The translations under genes and the position numbers were made by a program. A stretch of 6,402 bases of DNA. It comes from an uncultured Bacteroidota bacterium (lineage in GTDB: Bacteria > Bacteroidota > Bacteroidia > Chitinophagales > Chitinophagaceae). Under the pieces are notes generated by a model, which worked only from the letters and a program-made list of their open reading frames with translations, was not told where the DNA came from and did no database searches. The stretch covers positions 1-6,402 of the forward strand of contig CAMPKR010000147.1 of assembly GCA_946887345.1 (NCBI GenBank). The letters are read 5' to 3'. Within the stretch, counting starts at the first letter, position 1, and the number at the start of each line of letters is the position of its first letter. Below are positions 6,032 through 6,402 of the stretch, one piece after another.

Positions 6032-6058
6032 CCCCCTTTAGGGGGCGGAGGGGGTTTT
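6032..6058 (+). repeat. Right inverted copy of CCCCTAAAGGGG-type compound repeat
   Basis: On the plus strand this reads CCCCCTTTAGGGGG, then CGGA, GGGGG and TTTT. The palindrome at 6032-6045 can form a 6-base stem. The reverse complement has the same order of blocks as the left copy at 5618-5640 (A run, C run, short spacer, C run, TAAA, G run), so the two copies face each other across the DUF559 gene. Its T run ends one base inside the TAA stop region (6059-6057) of the DUF1015 gene. Confidence 0.82.
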
Positions 6059-6402
6059 ATATCAAATGCACTACCAAGCCATCCCTTGTTTTCGGCTCAA
6101 ACCAGGTGCTTTTAGGCGGCATTACGTTTCCACTGTCTGCAACTGAGAATAATTGCTGGATACTTACCGGGTAGCAGGCGAACGCCGCTGCCACGTCTCC
6201 GCTATCTACGCGCTTTTCAAGCTCGCCCAAGCCACGGATGCCGCCAACAAAGTCTACGCGTTTGTCGGTGCGGGGGTCATTGATATTCAAAAGCTTGGAA
6301 AGAATATTGTTTTGAAGAATGCTTACGTCCAGTATGCTGATAGGATCGTTGCTGTATGTGCCGGCTTTCACCGTCAGTTTGTACCAGGTTCCCGATATAT
6401 AC
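6057..6402 (-). CDS. DUF1015 family protein, C-terminal part (cut by right edge)
   Basis: The frame is open from the right edge to TAA at 6059-6057, giving 114 complete codons before the stop. It reads YISGTWYKLTVKAGTYS at the edge, so the GTG at 6371 is an internal Val and not the start; the true start is outside the window. The end matches the C-terminus of DUF1015 proteins: SILDVSILQNNILSKLLNI, then DPRTDKRVDFVGG, AAFACYPVSIQQLF, and the hallmark MPPKSTWFEPKTRDGL. The family has no firmly established reaction. In many Bacteroidota the gene lies beside the serine biosynthesis genes serC and serA; that context would be to the right of this window and cannot be seen. The stop codon lies directly against the right palindromic repeat, but the protein end looks normal, so the repeat has not truncated it. 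Confidence 0.9.
   Translation of the reverse strand, partial: YISGTWYKLTVKAGTYSNDPISILDVSILQNNILSKLLNINDPRTDKRVDFVGGIRGLGELEKRVDSGDVAAAFACYPVSIQQLFSVADSGNVMPPKSTWFEPKTRDGLVVHLI

Noticed and set aside
5618..6058. Insertion sequence or CRISPR-like array at the palindromic repeats.
   Set aside because: There are only two copies, in inverted orientation with no spacers, and the enclosed gene is a DUF559 nuclease, not a transposase; it is better described as a repeat-bounded unit.
6057..6371. A 104-residue gene starting at the GTG at 6371.
   Set aside because: The frame continues to the window edge with sequence that fits DUF1015 (GTWYKLTVKAG), so the GTG is an internal Val and the gene is truncated by the window.

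Overview
The window looks like chromosomal DNA from a member of the Bacteroidota, most likely of the Chitinophagaceae type. The grounds are protein style (a DUF6496 protein with a histone-like lysine tail, a YihY/BrkB protein, a DUF1015 protein), leaders without clear Shine-Dalgarno sequences, one good match to the Bacteroidota -7 box TAnnTTTG, and the CCCCTAAAGGGG-type palindromes common in this phylum. This placement comes from family knowledge and pattern recognition; no search was run.

Layout. Bases 1-304 (minus) hold the N-terminal part of a small exported protein that runs off the left edge. Bases 373-1506 (minus) encode a GT4-type glycosyltransferase. It is divergent, across 58 bases, from a polysaccharide flippase-like membrane protein at 1565-3010 (plus). 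The flippase gene meets a YihY/BrkB-family membrane protein (3011-3976, minus) tail to tail with no gap: the two stop codons form the palindrome TGATCA. A 176-base divergent region follows, then a DUF6496 protein with a Lys/Ser/Thr/Ala repeat tail (4153-4566, plus). A hairpin at 4588-4617 closes this gene and probably also the opposing one. The right third carries three minus-strand genes, listed here in transcription order: the C-terminal part of a DUF1015 protein (6057-6402, cut by the right edge), a DUF559 endonuclease-like gene (5631-6017), and an aldo/keto reductase related to potassium-channel beta subunits (4623-5612).

How the parts relate. The glycosyltransferase and flippase are the natural functional pair: one builds a glycan or lipid-linked glycan, the other may move it across the inner membrane. 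They lack the large gene cluster usually found around such genes. The other genes look like unrelated housekeeping or stress functions.

The most unusual item is the DUF559 gene. It is about 40% GC by hand count, against about 52-53% for its neighbours. It is bracketed by two imperfect inverted copies of a compound palindromic repeat, and these copies supply its own stop codon and abut the stop codon of the DUF1015 gene. It reads as a small inserted nuclease-plus-repeat unit. No CRISPR array, RNA gene, phage gene or transposase was seen.
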